The position numbers and the translations under genes were made by a program. 64,000 bases of DNA from Streptomyces spinosus (lineage in GTDB: Bacteria; Actinomycetota; Actinomycetes; Streptomycetales; Streptomycetaceae), in the NCBI RefSeq assembly GCF_020400655.1, contig NZ_JAINRC010000002.1:310001-374000 (forward strand). The letters run 5' to 3'. Below, piece by piece: positions 42,497 through 52,765 of this stretch. How positions within the stretch are numbered: position 1 is the stretch's first letter; each line of letters begins with the position of its first letter. Under the pieces are notes generated by a model, which worked only from the letters and a program-made list of their open reading frames with translations, searched no databases and was not told where the DNA came from.

Positions 42497-43260
42497 CGCA
42501 CACCTCCGGCGGCCTCGTCGGCGGTCACGGACCACCAGGGCAGCAGGCGCAGGACGGGCTTGTCGGAGACCCGCTCACGGCTCCACGACGGCGGCTGCAC
42601 ATTGGTGGTGCTGGAACGGATCTGCACGCGCTGTATCACGCCTTCCCGGCTCGTCGGATCGTCCCGGTACAGGCGCATCACCGCGATCCGGCGCAGGTAC
42701 TGCTCGGACAGCGACCCGCGCAGGCCGACGGGACGGTTGTCGGCGGCGTGGGTGGCGGTGAAGAAGTCCCAGGCCCGGCGCAGCTCGTTCTGCTGGGTGT
42801 GGCTGGGCGCCAGGTTGCCGTCGATGGCGGCGCCGTCCTGGGCGGACAGGTCGGTCCACCCGGTGGTGCGCAGGTCCCCGTCCCGCATCCGCACCTCGGC
42901 GCGGACCTGGACGGCGATGTTCTGCTGCAGCGGGTTCGGGGCGAACAGCTTCCAGTTCTGCTCGAACTCCGGGTAGACCCACTCCTCTATCGCCTTGCCG
43001 TGCTGTTTGGTCACGGTGTTCGCGGGCGCGAGGCTGAGGAAGACCATCAGCAGGTGCACACAGGCGGCCACGGCGACGACGGCGAGCGCCAGCGCGGCAC
43101 CGGCCTGGTAGCCGGGGGAGAGCGCGGCGAGGCCGGTGCGGGGTCCGGGCACGTCGGTGGGCGGCGCGGGCGGCGGCTGCGCGGGTCCGTCCGGGAGACG
43201 CGTCCCGGGCGGCCCGTCCGGGCCCTGCGGACCCCGCGAGTCCTCGTCGTACGCGTCCAT
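42493..43260 (-). CDS. DUF5819-like single-pass membrane protein
   Basis: 255 residues: Pro/Asp/Gly-rich cytoplasmic N-terminus (1-48), one TM helix (about 52-75, AGAALALAVVAVAACVHLLMVF) and an outside domain with FEQNWKLFAPNPLQQNIAVQVRAEVR, the typical DUF5819 region, and QYLRRIAVMRLYRD. It nearly always occurs with HTTM genes, so the two probably form a membrane unit. Start ATG 43260; no strong ribosome site seen. Confidence 0.8.
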   Translation of the reverse strand: MDAYDEDSRGPQGPDGPPGTRLPDGPAQPPPAPPTDVPGPRTGLAALSPGYQAGAALALAVVAVAACVHLLMVFLSLAPANTVTKQHGKAIEEWVYPEFEQNWKLFAPNPLQQNIAVQVRAEVRMRDGDLRTTGWTDLSAQDGAAIDGNLAPSHTQQNELRRAWDFFTATHAADNRPVGLRGSLSEQYLRRIAVMRLYRDDPTSREGVIQRVQIRSSTTNVQPPSWSRERVSDKPVLRLLPWWSVTADEAAGGVR

Positions 43261-43691
43261 CGCGTCCCGTCCCCCGTTTCGGCTCGTGTGGCTGGTCGGT
43301 CGTGCGGCCCGGCGGCCCGGCCCAGTCGGTCGGCTGAGCGGGGTGCGCGGGAGCGCGACGCGGTCTCAGGCGTCGCACGGTGCACGAGCGCCACGTCTGG
43401 GCGCTCGCACGGAACGGTACTCAGCCCCGGGCCCCGGGCGCAGCCCCGGGTACGGGCCGACCGTGGTGGTCCTCGCCACGGACACGGCCCCGGCCCGGGG
43501 CCGCGGGTACGGCCTGCCGCACCACGCCCGCCTCGTCCACAGGCTGTGGGCGGGGTTTTCCACAGCGGTTGACACCCACAGCGGCCCGGCACACCATGGA
43601 CTACGCACGAACCGAACGATCGGTCGGGACTTCGGCCGGGACGTACGGACCGGACAGAGTTCACCGCAGAGCCCGAGGTCAGGGGGACCGC
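43261..43691. promoter_or_regulatory. Divergent promoter region upstream of paaA
   Basis: 431 bases without a credible gene. Contains PaaR-type palindrome ACCGAACGATCGGT at 43611-43624 (68 bases before paaA), the inverted repeat GCTGTGG-N10-CCACAGC at 43543-43566 (its right arm forms a near DnaA box, TTTTCCACA), and a GC-rich repeat CAGCCCCGGG at 43422-43455. Confidence 0.6.
43611..43624. promoter_or_regulatory. PaaR-type operator upstream of paaABCDE
   Basis: ACCGAACGATCGGT, perfect fit to the ACCG-N2-CG-N2-CGGT core, also nearly self-complementary. Same core as the site between paaH and paaN. Confidence 0.7.
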
Positions 43692-44704
<1,013 letters not shown>

Positions 44705-44708
<4 letters not shown>

Positions 44709-44992
44709 GCACCACCGACTGGCCCCTGTGGGAGGTCTTCGTGCGCTCCCGGCGCGGCCTCTCCCACACCCACGCCGGCAGCCTGCACGCGCCCGACGCC
44801 GAAATGGCCCTGCGCAACGCCCGCGACCTGTACACCCGGCGCGGCGAGGGCGTCTCGATCTGGGTCGTCCCGGCCGCATCGATCACCGCGTCCTCGCCGG
44901 ACGAGAAGGACCCGTTCTTCGAGCCGGCCGCCGACAAGCCCTACCGGCACCCGACCTTCTACGAGATCCCGGAAGGGGTGAAGCACCTGTGA
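44705..44992 (+). CDS. paaB: 1,2-phenylacetyl-CoA epoxidase subunit B
   Basis: 95 residues, usual PaaB size. [22 protein letters not shown], then [23 protein letters not shown] and a C-terminal PEGVKHL. PaaB is the small subunit that bridges the PaaAC core in the epoxidase complex. ATG overlaps the paaA stop (ATGA) and its stop overlaps the paaC GTG. Confidence 0.95.
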
Positions 44993-45744
44993 CCGCCACC
45001 GGCCCCGCGGCCCGCCCCGCCACCGGCCCCGCCCCCGTCCCGGTGACCGCCGCGCTCGCCCTCGGCGACGACGCCCTGGTGCTCTCCCACCGCCTGGGGG
45101 AGTGGGCCGGGCACGCCCCCGTGCTGGAGGAGGAGGTCGCCCTCGCCAACATCGCGCTGGACCTGCTCGGCCAGGCCCGGGTGCTGCTGTCCCTGGCCGG
45201 CGACGAGGACGAGCTGGCCTATCTGCGCGAGGAACGCGCCTTCCGCAACCTTCAGCTGGTCGAGCAGCCGAACGGCGACTTCGCGCACACCATCGCCCGC
45301 CAGCTGTACTTCTCCACCTACCAGCAGCTGCTCTACGCCGAACTGGCCACGGGCGACGGCGCCTTCGCGCCGCTGGCCGCGAAGGCGGTGAAGGAGGTCG
45401 CCTACCACCGCGACCACGCCGAGCAGTGGACGCTGCGGCTCGGCGACGGCACCGACACCAGCCATGAGCGGATGCGCCGGGCCTGTGACGCGCTGTGGCG
45501 GTTCACCGGCGAGATGTTCCAGCCGGTGGAGGGCCTGACCGCCGACTGGGCCCGCCTGGAGGAGAGCTGGCTGGAGTCCGTCACCGACGTGCTCGGCCGG
45601 GCCACCCTTCCGGTCCCGCAGGGGCCGCGCACCGGAGCATGGTCGGCGGGCGCCGGCCGGCAGGGCGTGCACACCGAGCCGTTCGGCCGGATGCTCGCCG
45701 AGATGCAGCACCTGCACCGCAGCCATCCGGGGGCGTCATGGTGA
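44989..45744 (+). CDS. paaC: 1,2-phenylacetyl-CoA epoxidase subunit C (structural)
   Basis: 251 residues, ferritin-like partner of PaaA: LGDDALVLSHRLGEWAGHAP, EVALANIALDLLGQARVLL, ERAFRNLQLVEQPNGDFAHTIARQ and AVKEVAYHRDHAEQWTLRLGDG. It forms the inactive structural partner of PaaA in the alpha2beta2 core. GTG 44989 overlaps the paaB stop (GTGA). An Ala/Pro-rich stretch of about 20 residues precedes the fold. Confidence 0.94.
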   Translation: MTATGPAARPATGPAPVPVTAALALGDDALVLSHRLGEWAGHAPVLEEEVALANIALDLLGQARVLLSLAGDEDELAYLREERAFRNLQLVEQPNGDFAHTIARQLYFSTYQQLLYAELATGDGAFAPLAAKAVKEVAYHRDHAEQWTLRLGDGTDTSHERMRRACDALWRFTGEMFQPVEGLTADWARLEESWLESVTDVLGRATLPVPQGPRTGAWSAGAGRQGVHTEPFGRMLAEMQHLHRSHPGASW

Positions 45745-46322
45745 CCGCCACCGCCCTGGAGGAACGGCTGCTGGAGCTGGCCGGCGCGGTGCCCGACCCC
45801 GAGCTGCCCGTCCTCACCCTGCGCGAACTGGGCGTGCTCCGCGCGGTGCGTGTCCACGGCGGCGACGGCGACACGGTGGAGGTCGACCTGACCCCCACCT
45901 ACACCGGCTGCCCGGCCATCGAGGCGATGAGCCTCGACATCGAACGGGTGCTGCGCGCCCACGGCATGCGCGAGGTCACCGTCCGCACGGTGCTCAGCCC
46001 CGCCTGGTCCACCGACGACATCACTGCCGAAGGGCGCGAGAAGCTGAGGGAGTTCGGCATCGCGCCCCCGCGCGTACGCCACGGCGACGGCCCGGTGCCG
46101 CTGGCCCTCGGCCCGACCCGCACGCGCGCCCCGCACACCGCACACGCCCTATCGGCCGCCCAGGACGCACACGCCACGGACACCGCGGCCGAACCCCTGC
46201 GCTGCCCGCACTGCGGATCGGCCGACACCGAGCTGCTGAGCCGGTTCTCCTCCACCGCGTGCAAGGCGCTGCGTCGCTGCCTGGCCTGCCGGGAACCGTT
46301 CGACCACTTCAAGGAGCTGTGA
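45738..46322 (+). CDS. paaD: PaaD, MIP18/SufT-type maturation factor of the epoxidase
   Basis: 194 residues. MIP18-like domain (VPDPELPVLTLRELGVLRAV, TPTYTGCPAIEAMSLDI with conserved Cys) followed by a C-terminal zinc ribbon with two CxxC pairs, CPHCGSADTELLS and CLAC. The family helps assemble iron-sulfur or diiron sites; PaaD is needed for the epoxidase but is not a stable subunit. ATG 45738 overlaps the paaC end; GTG 45741 is an alternative. A His/Ala/Thr-rich insert joins the two domains. Confidence 0.92.
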   Translation: MVTATALEERLLELAGAVPDPELPVLTLRELGVLRAVRVHGGDGDTVEVDLTPTYTGCPAIEAMSLDIERVLRAHGMREVTVRTVLSPAWSTDDITAEGREKLREFGIAPPRVRHGDGPVPLALGPTRTRAPHTAHALSAAQDAHATDTAAEPLRCPHCGSADTELLSRFSSTACKALRRCLACREPFDHFKEL

Positions 46323-47387
46323 ATGGCCCGCTTTCACCTGCTCCCGGTGGCCGCGGTCGACCGGATCACCGACGACTCCGTCGCCCTCACCTTCTCCGTC
46401 CCGCCCGGGCTGCGCGAGGAGTACCGCCACGCGCCCGGCCAGCATCTCGCGCTGCGCCGCCGGGTCGACGGCACGGACATCCGCCGCACCTACTCGATCT
46501 GCTCCCCCGCCCCCGGCCCGGACGGCGAGGGCCCGGACAGCCTGCGGGTGGGGGTACGGCTGGTCGAGGGCGGGGCCTTCTCCGCGTACGCGCTGAAGGA
46601 GATCAACGTCGGGGACGAGCTGGAGGTGATGACCCCGGCGGGCCGCTTCACGCTGGAGCCGGCGCCGGGCCTGTACGCGGCGGTCGTCGGCGGCAGCGGC
46701 ATCACCCCGGTGCTGTCCATCGTCGCCACACTGCTGGCGCGCGAGCCGGCGGCCCGGTTCTGCCTGGTACGCAGCGACCGTACGGCCGCCTCGACGATGT
46801 TCCTTGAGGAGGTCGCCGACCTCAAGGACCGCTACCCGGAGCGGTTCCAGCTGGTGACCGTGCTCTCCCGGGAGGAACAGCAGGCGGGACTGCCGTCCGG
46901 CCGGCTCGACCGGGAGCGGCTCACCGGGCTGCTGCCCGCGCTGCTGCCGGTGGACGAGGTGGCGGGCTGGTTCCTGTGCGGGCCGTACGGGCTGGTGCGG
47001 GGCGCGGAGCAGGCGCTGCGCGAGCTGGGCGTGGCCCGGGACCGGATCCACCAGGAGATCTTCCACGTGGACGCGGGTTCGGCCCCGGCGGCCGCGGCTC
47101 CGGCGCCCGCGCACAGCACCGTCACCGCGCGGCTCGACGGCCGCGGCGGCACCTGGCCGGTGCGGGAGGGCGAGTCGCTGCTGGAGACGGTGCTGCGCAA
47201 CCGGCCGGACGCGCCCTACGCCTGCAAGGGCGGGGTGTGCGGTACCTGCCGGGCCTTCCTGGTCACGGGCGAGGTGCGCATGGACCGCAACTTCGCGCTG
47301 GAGACGGAGGAGACGGAGGCCGGGTACGTGCTGGCCTGCCAGTCGCATCCGCTGACGGAGAGGGTGGAGCTGGACTTCGACCGCTGA
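46323..47387 (+). CDS. paaE: 1,2-phenylacetyl-CoA epoxidase reductase PaaE
   Basis: 354 residues. Oxidoreductase FAD domain (RRTYSICSPAP, about 55-75), NAD(P) domain (YAAVVGGSGITPVLSIVATLL, GWFLCGPYGLVRGAEQAL), and a C-terminal plant-type [2Fe-2S] ferredoxin with YACKGGVCGTCRAFL and a fourth Cys in VLACQSHP. It passes electrons from NADPH to the PaaA diiron site. ATG directly follows the paaD stop. Last gene of the operon. Confidence 0.95.
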   Translation: MARFHLLPVAAVDRITDDSVALTFSVPPGLREEYRHAPGQHLALRRRVDGTDIRRTYSICSPAPGPDGEGPDSLRVGVRLVEGGAFSAYALKEINVGDELEVMTPAGRFTLEPAPGLYAAVVGGSGITPVLSIVATLLAREPAARFCLVRSDRTAASTMFLEEVADLKDRYPERFQLVTVLSREEQQAGLPSGRLDRERLTGLLPALLPVDEVAGWFLCGPYGLVRGAEQALRELGVARDRIHQEIFHVDAGSAPAAAAPAPAHSTVTARLDGRGGTWPVREGESLLETVLRNRPDAPYACKGGVCGTCRAFLVTGEVRMDRNFALETEETEAGYVLACQSHPLTERVELDFDR

Positions 47388-47470
47388 GGTCCGCGGGACC
47401 GTTCCCCGGTTCCTGGAGCCGGACGCCGTCGCTCGGCCCGGCGGCGTGCGCGGAGGGGCCGAGCGGCGCC

Positions 47471-47818
47471 CTAGAGGACGAAGCCCGGCTTGCCGTCGTC
47501 CGTGACGACCGGGCGGCCGGCGGCCTGCCAGTGCTGCATGCCGCCGTCGACGTTCACCGCGTCGACGCCCTGCTGGACCAGGTACATGGTGACCTGGGCG
47601 GAGCGACCGCCCGAGCGGCAGATGACGTGGACGCGGCCGTCCTGCGGAGCGGCCTCGGTCAGCTCGCCGTAGCGGGCCACGAACTCGCTGAGGGGGATGT
47701 GCAGCGCTCCCCCGGCATGGCCCGCCTGCCACTCGTCGTCCTCGCGGACGTCCAGCAGGAAGTCGCCGTCCTTGAGGTCCGTGACCTGGACCGTGGGCAC
47801 ACCAGCTCCGAAGTTCAT
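47471..47818 (-). CDS. Rhodanese-like domain protein
   Basis: 115 residues, a single rhodanese domain with the active-site Cys in VICRSGGRS and the flanking LLDVREDDEWQAGHAGGALHIPLSEF. It may transfer sulfane sulfur or act as a sulfide sink; no partner gene tells which. Starts at ATG 47818, stand-alone. Confidence 0.92.
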   Translation of the reverse strand: MNFGAGVPTVQVTDLKDGDFLLDVREDDEWQAGHAGGALHIPLSEFVARYGELTEAAPQDGRVHVICRSGGRSAQVTMYLVQQGVDAVNVDGGMQHWQAAGRPVVTDDGKPGFVL

Positions 47819-47849
47819 GGCTCCGACGCTACCCGAAGCCGGGGGCGGG

Positions 47850-48662
47850 TCAGTCCTCGGCCAGCAGGGCGGCCAGTTCCGCCTCCCGCCGGGCGATGTC
47901 GCCGCGCAGCCGGTCGGCGATCTCTTCGAGCAGCCCGTCGGGGTCGTCCGGTGCGAGGCGGAGCATGCCGGCGATCGCGCCTTCCTCCAGTTCCCGGGCG
48001 ACGAGCGTGAGCAGCTCCTTGCGCTGGGTGAGCCATTCGAGGCGGGCGTACAGCTCCTCGGCGGGGCTCGGGCGGCGCTCGGGCGGTACCGGCCCGGCGG
48101 CCCACTCCTCGGCCAGCTCCCTCAGCAGGCCCTCGTCGCCACGGGCGTAGGCGGCGTTGACCCGGCTGAGGAACTCCTCGCGCCGCTTCTGCTCCGCCTC
48201 CTCCTGGGCCAGGTCGGGGTGGGCCTTGCGGGCCAGCTCGCGGTACAGCTTGCGGGCCTCCTCGCTGGGCCGCACCCGCTGCGGGGGCCGTACCGGCTGG
48301 TCGGTGAGCATGGCGACGGCCTCCGGGAACAGGCCGTCACCGTCCATCCAGCCGTGCAGCAGCTCCTCCACGCCCGGGATCGGCATCACCTGGGCGCGGG
48401 CCTCCGCGGCGCGGCGGATGTCCTCGGGGTCGCCGGTGCGGGCGGCCTTCGCCTCGGCGATCTCCGCGTCCAGCTCCTCGATGCGGCTGTAGAGCGGACC
48501 GAGCCGCTGTTCGTGCAGGCGGGCGAAGTTCTCGACCTCGACGCGGAAGGTCTCCACGGCGATCTCGTACTCGATCAACGCCTGCTCGGCGGCCCGTACG
48601 GCCTGTTCCAGCCGTTCCTCGGGGCGGGGGGCCTGGGACTGGCCGGCTTCCGGGGTTGTCAC
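47850..48662 (-). CDS. J-domain-like cytosolic protein
   Basis: 270 residues, mostly helical. Residues about 15-95 look like a coiled coil (EQAVRAAEQALIEYEIAVETFRVEVENF, RIEELDAEIAEAKAARTG). The middle has EEARKLYRELARKAHPDLAQ, the helix II plus HPD signature of a J-domain, which would stimulate a DnaK-type chaperone. The C-terminus is again helical and acidic. Not a canonical DnaJ: no G/F or zinc region. GTG 48662 is the start. The target is unknown. Confidence 0.7.
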   Translation of the reverse strand: MTTPEAGQSQAPRPEERLEQAVRAAEQALIEYEIAVETFRVEVENFARLHEQRLGPLYSRIEELDAEIAEAKAARTGDPEDIRRAAEARAQVMPIPGVEELLHGWMDGDGLFPEAVAMLTDQPVRPPQRVRPSEEARKLYRELARKAHPDLAQEEAEQKRREEFLSRVNAAYARGDEGLLRELAEEWAAGPVPPERRPSPAEELYARLEWLTQRKELLTLVARELEEGAIAGMLRLAPDDPDGLLEEIADRLRGDIARREAELAALLAED

Positions 48663-48694
48663 CCGCCCAGCCTAGCCGTTGCCCGCAACCGCCC

Positions 48695-50125
48695 TCAGCC
48701 CCCCAGCTCCGCCTCGATCCGGCCCGCCTTGATCCCCGCGACCAGTTCGCCGTGGTCCGCCTCCGTGCGGTCGGCGTAGGCGACGGCGAACGCGGCGATC
48801 GCCTCGTCCAGCTCCTCGTTCTTGCCGCAGTAGCCGGCGATCAGCCGCGGGTCGGCGCTGTGGGAGTGGGCGCGGGCCAGCAGGGCGCCGGTCATGCGGC
48901 CGTAGTCGTCGATCTGGTCGGCGGCGAGCGCGGCCGGGTCGACGCTGCCCTTGCGGTTGCGGAACTGCCGCACCTGGTACGGGCGCCCCTCGACGGTGGT
49001 CCAGCCCAGCAGGATGTCGCTGACGATCTGCATCCGCTTCTGCCCGAGGACCACCCGGCGTCCCTCGTGCGGCACCGCGGGCGCCTCGAAACCGGCCGCG
49101 GCCAGGTGCGGGACGAGCGCGGAGGGGCGGGCCTCCTTCACCTGGAGGACCAGGGGCTCGCCGCGGTGGTCGAGGAGCAGGACGACGTAGGACCGGGTGC
49201 CGACACTGCCGGTGCCGACCACCCGGAAGGCGACGTCGTGCACGGCGTGCCGGGCGAGCAGCGGGTGGCGGTCCTCGCCGAGGGTGCCGACGTACGACTC
49301 CAGGGACGCGGCGACCGCGGCGGCCTCCGCGTCCGGTACGCGGCGCAGCACGGGCGGCGCGGGCACGAACCGGCGTCCGCCGTCCGGTGCCGGCTCGGTG
49401 GACTTCGCGGCGAACCGGCCGCTGGTGTTGGCCCGGGCCTTCTCCGAGACCCGCTGGAGGGTGCCGAGCAGGTCGTGGGCGTCGGTGTGGGAGACCAGCT
49501 CCTCGTCCGCGATGGCGTTCCAGGCGTCGAGCACGGGCAGCCTGGCGAGCAGCCGCATGGTGCGGCGGTAGGCGCCGGCCGCGTCCCGGGCCGCGGCGCG
49601 GCAGGTGTCCTCGTCGGCGCCCGCCTCGCGTCCGGCCAGCACCAGGGAGGCCGCGAGCCGCTTGAGATCCCACTCCCAGGGCCCGTGCACGGTCTCGTCG
49701 AAGTCGTTGAGGTCGATCACGAGGCCGCCGCGGGCGTCGCCGTACAGCCCGAAGTTCGCCGCGTGGGCGTCGCCGCAGATCTGGGTGCCGATCCCGGTGG
49801 TGGGGGTGCGGGCGAGGTCGTACGCCATGAGTCCGGCGGAGCCGCGCAGGAAGGCGAAGGGGGTGGCCGCCATCCGGCCCACGCGCAGCGGGGTCAGCGC
49901 GGCGATGCGCCCGGCGTTGGACCCGGCCACCGCGCTCACCGCGTCGGGACGGGCGGCGTCCACCTCCAGCGTGCGGTGGGCGGAGCGCGGCACGCCCTCC
50001 CGGAGCGCCTTGCCCTCCTGCTTCGGCGAGCCCTGCGGCGGCCAGGCGGCGAACCCGCGCACCCTCGGCAGGCGGCGCGCGCCCCGGTCCACCACGTCCG
50101 TCACTCCCCCATCGGTTCCGGTCAC
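48695..50125 (-). CDS. DUF2252 protein
   Basis: 476 residues. DUF2252 signatures: ATPFAFLRGSAGLMAYDLA, GIGTQICGDAHAANFGLYGD, LVIDLNDFDETVHGPWEWDLKRLAASL (kinase-like GDxHxxNFG and DFD motifs). The fold is distantly related to APH-type kinases and the cellular role is unknown; it is common in Streptomyces. GTG 50125 has GGAGG 8 bases upstream and is used; ATG 50182 is also possible. Transcribed towards the J-domain gene, 32 bases away, so the two may be co-transcribed. Confidence 0.83.
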   Translation of the reverse strand: MTGTDGGVTDVVDRGARRLPRVRGFAAWPPQGSPKQEGKALREGVPRSAHRTLEVDAARPDAVSAVAGSNAGRIAALTPLRVGRMAATPFAFLRGSAGLMAYDLARTPTTGIGTQICGDAHAANFGLYGDARGGLVIDLNDFDETVHGPWEWDLKRLAASLVLAGREAGADEDTCRAAARDAAGAYRRTMRLLARLPVLDAWNAIADEELVSHTDAHDLLGTLQRVSEKARANTSGRFAAKSTEPAPDGGRRFVPAPPVLRRVPDAEAAAVAASLESYVGTLGEDRHPLLARHAVHDVAFRVVGTGSVGTRSYVVLLLDHRGEPLVLQVKEARPSALVPHLAAAGFEAPAVPHEGRRVVLGQKRMQIVSDILLGWTTVEGRPYQVRQFRNRKGSVDPAALAADQIDDYGRMTGALLARAHSHSADPRLIAGYCGKNEELDEAIAAFAVAYADRTEADHGELVAGIKAGRIEAELGG

Positions 50126-50273
50126 CGCGACCGCCTCCCCCGCACGACCCGCCCGCCTTCGCACAGGCGACGGTACGAACATCGACTCGGCAGACCGTAC
50201 CGCCGGTGGCCGGAACACGTCAGACCCTGGGTCCGCTTCGAGGCGGGGGCCGCCGCGCGGACGGGGCCGGTGG

Positions 50274-51707
50274 TCAGGGCGCCGCGACCGGCCAGCGGTC
50301 CAGGGCCGTGCGCAGCGCGGCGCCGGTGGGGTCGTCGGCCGCCCAGGCGATGTGCGCGTCCGGGCGCACCAGCAGGGTGGTGCGCAACGAACCGGCGGGC
50401 GCGGCCAGCCGCAGCCACGGCGTCTCCGGGACCGGACGGCCGTGGGTGACCAGCACGAACGTGCCGCCGCGCAGCACCTCGTACAGCCGCCGGCCGCCGG
50501 CGAGCCGCAGGTCGGGCACGCGGCGGCCGGTGAGCGGGTGGCTGCCGCGCGGGGCCGGGTAGGCGATGCCGATGCCGGAGAGCAGGCGCTCGCCCAGCGC
50601 GGTGACCGAGCTGAAACGGGAGACCACGGGCAGCGCGGTGTCGCGCAGCCGGCGTGCCGGACCGCTGCGGGGAGCGTTCAGCACCCCCCGCGTGATCGCC
50701 CCGGAGACCCGCAGGGCCTGCCTGCCGACCGGGTGACGCTCCCGCTCGTAGGAGTCGAGCAACGGCTGCCCGGCCCGTCCCCGCACCACGGCGGCCAGCT
50801 TCCAGCCCAGGTTGGCGGCGTCCTGGAGGCCCGTGTTCATGCCCATGCCGCCGGCCGGCGAGTGCACGTGGGCGGCGTCGCCCGCCAGCAGCACGCGTCC
50901 CTGGCGGTAGCGCACGGCCTGGCGTTCGTCGCTGTGGAAGCGTGAGATCCAGCGAGGGTCGTGCATGCCGTAGTCGGAGCCGAGCACCCGGCGCAGCAGG
51001 ACGGCCAGCTCCTCGGCCGCCACGGGCGCGTCGTCGGGCCGCTCGTCCCCGGCGATCCGGCCGATCGCCCGGTACCAGCCGTCGCCGAAGGGCACCAGGG
51101 AGGCGAAGCCGTACGCGTTGGAGTTGGTGGTCACCGCGTCGGCCGGCACTTCCTTGAGCCGGACGTCGGCCAGCATCACCGAACGCACCACCGACCGGCC
51201 GGGAAAGCCGATCCCGGTCAGCCGCCGCACCGTACTGCGCACCCCGTCGCAGCCGACCGCGTACGCGGCCTCGTGGACGCCGGCGCCGGCCGTCTCCACC
51301 TCGACGCGGTCCGGCCGCTGCCGCAGCGCCACGACGTCCGCGCCGCGCACGATGCGCACTCCCGCGGCCAGCGCGCGCCGCTCCAGCAGCGCCTCGACGT
51401 GGTACTGCGGGGTGATCAGCACGAAGGGGTAGCGGGTGCGCAGCCGGTGCAGGTGCAGTTCGAGCTTGCCGAACACGCCGACCACCGGAGCCGTCCGGCC
51501 GAGGCCGACCAGTTCGTCGGCGAGGCCGCGGGCGTCCAGCACCTCCAGGGTCCGGGCGTGCACCGCGAAGGAGCGGGTCATGTGGGCGTCGGCGTCCGCG
51601 CGCCGTTCCAGCAGGGTGACCCGTACCCCGGCCGTGGCCAGGTCCCCGGCCAGCAGCAGGCCCGTCGGCCCGGCTCCCACCACCACGACGTCGGCGGCCA
51701 CTGTCAT
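50274..51707 (-). CDS. FAD-dependent aromatic monooxygenase
   Basis: 477 residues, class A flavoprotein hydroxylase of the PheA/TfdB/MhpA group. GxGxxG dinucleotide motif VVVGAGPTGLLLAGDLA, the DG motif GCDGVRSTVRRL, and GDAAHVHSPAGGMGMNTGLQDAANLGWKL (FAD ribityl and active-site region). The C-terminal thioredoxin-like domain is present. It would hydroxylate a phenol-like or quinone-type intermediate. Last gene of the A-T-TE operon, 17 bases after the methyltransferase, so most likely a tailoring enzyme for that product. Confidence 0.88.
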   Translation of the reverse strand: MTVAADVVVVGAGPTGLLLAGDLATAGVRVTLLERRADADAHMTRSFAVHARTLEVLDARGLADELVGLGRTAPVVGVFGKLELHLHRLRTRYPFVLITPQYHVEALLERRALAAGVRIVRGADVVALRQRPDRVEVETAGAGVHEAAYAVGCDGVRSTVRRLTGIGFPGRSVVRSVMLADVRLKEVPADAVTTNSNAYGFASLVPFGDGWYRAIGRIAGDERPDDAPVAAEELAVLLRRVLGSDYGMHDPRWISRFHSDERQAVRYRQGRVLLAGDAAHVHSPAGGMGMNTGLQDAANLGWKLAAVVRGRAGQPLLDSYERERHPVGRQALRVSGAITRGVLNAPRSGPARRLRDTALPVVSRFSSVTALGERLLSGIGIAYPAPRGSHPLTGRRVPDLRLAGGRRLYEVLRGGTFVLVTHGRPVPETPWLRLAAPAGSLRTTLLVRPDAHIAWAADDPTGAALRTALDRWPVAAP

Positions 51708-51724
51708 GGCCGGGTTCCCTGCGC

Positions 51725-52765
51725 TCACCGCGCCGGCCGCGCGGGCGTCGTGGCCACGATCATGTGCTGGTACGAGTCGACCGGCCGCACGTCCGTGACG
51801 ACGAGGCCCGCGCGCTCCACGAGGGAGAGCAGCCCCCGCCGGGTGTGCTTGCGGCCGCCCACGGTGAGCAGCATCCGCAGGTCCATGGCGGTGCTGAACC
51901 TCTGGCCCGGACCGTCGTCGACGAGGTTCTCGACGATGATCACCCGGGCGCCGCCGCGGGCCGTCGCGACCACGTTGCGGAGCACGACGACGGCGTCCTC
52001 GTCGTTCATTCCCAGGACGTTCTTGAAGACGTAGGCGTCGGCGTCGGCCGGGACCGTCTCCCGGCAGTCGCCGGCCACCAGGCGCGCCCGCTCGGCGAGC
52101 GCCCCGCCCTCGCGCAGCCGGGCGTCGGCTCCGGCCACCACGTCGGGCCGGTCGAACAGGATGCCCCGCACGCCGGGGTGGCGCTCCAGCAGGGAAGCCA
52201 GCAGGAAGCCCTGCCCGCCGCCGATGTCGGCCACCGTCCGGGCCCCGGACAGCGGCAGCACACCGGCGACCGCGGCGGCGGACTGCCTGCTCGCCTGGGT
52301 CATCGCCAGGTCGAACACCTCCGCCGACTGCGGCCAGGCGGCGTGCAGCTGGTCGAAGAACTCCCGGCCGTGCAGATCGACGAAGACGTCCTTGCCGGTG
52401 CGTACGGCCTCGTCGAGACGGCCCCACAGCTCCCAGGACCACGGCTCGGTCAGCCACAGCACGAGGTGGTGCACGCTGTCCGGGGTGCCGGTGCGCAGCA
52501 GCAGGGAGAGCCCGGTGTGGACGAACCGGCCGTCGGGGTCCTCGGCGAACACCTCGTGGCAGGTCAGCGAGCGCAGCAGGCGCCGCAGGGCGTCCGGGTC
52601 GGCGCCGATCGCGACGGCGAGCTCCTCCGCCGTGGCCGGGGTGTCGCCGAGGGCGTCGGCGACACCGAGTTTCGCGGCCGCGCGCACGGAGGCCGCGCAA
52701 CCGGCGCTCAGCGCGCGCTCCAGCATGCCCAGCAGCTGCGGTTCGGTGGACGTGTCACTGGTCAT
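51725..52765 (-). CDS. SAM-dependent O-methyltransferase (methyltransf_2 family)
   Basis: 346 residues. Dimerisation helices at the N-terminus ([44 protein letters not shown]) and the Rossmann SAM site [20 protein letters not shown] (about 178-195), then [28 protein letters not shown] and a C-terminal [15 protein letters not shown]. The DnrK/MitM-like group methylates phenolic hydroxyls; the expected catalytic His of plant-type enzymes is not at its usual place. Overlaps the SDR stop by 11 bases, so co-translated in the A-T-TE operon. Confidence 0.9.
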   Translation of the reverse strand: MTSDTSTEPQLLGMLERALSAGCAASVRAAAKLGVADALGDTPATAEELAVAIGADPDALRRLLRSLTCHEVFAEDPDGRFVHTGLSLLLRTGTPDSVHHLVLWLTEPWSWELWGRLDEAVRTGKDVFVDLHGREFFDQLHAAWPQSAEVFDLAMTQASRQSAAAVAGVLPLSGARTVADIGGGQGFLLASLLERHPGVRGILFDRPDVVAGADARLREGGALAERARLVAGDCRETVPADADAYVFKNVLGMNDEDAVVVLRNVVATARGGARVIIVENLVDDGPGQRFSTAMDLRMLLTVGGRKHTRRGLLSLVERAGLVVTDVRPVDSYQHMIVATTPARPAR

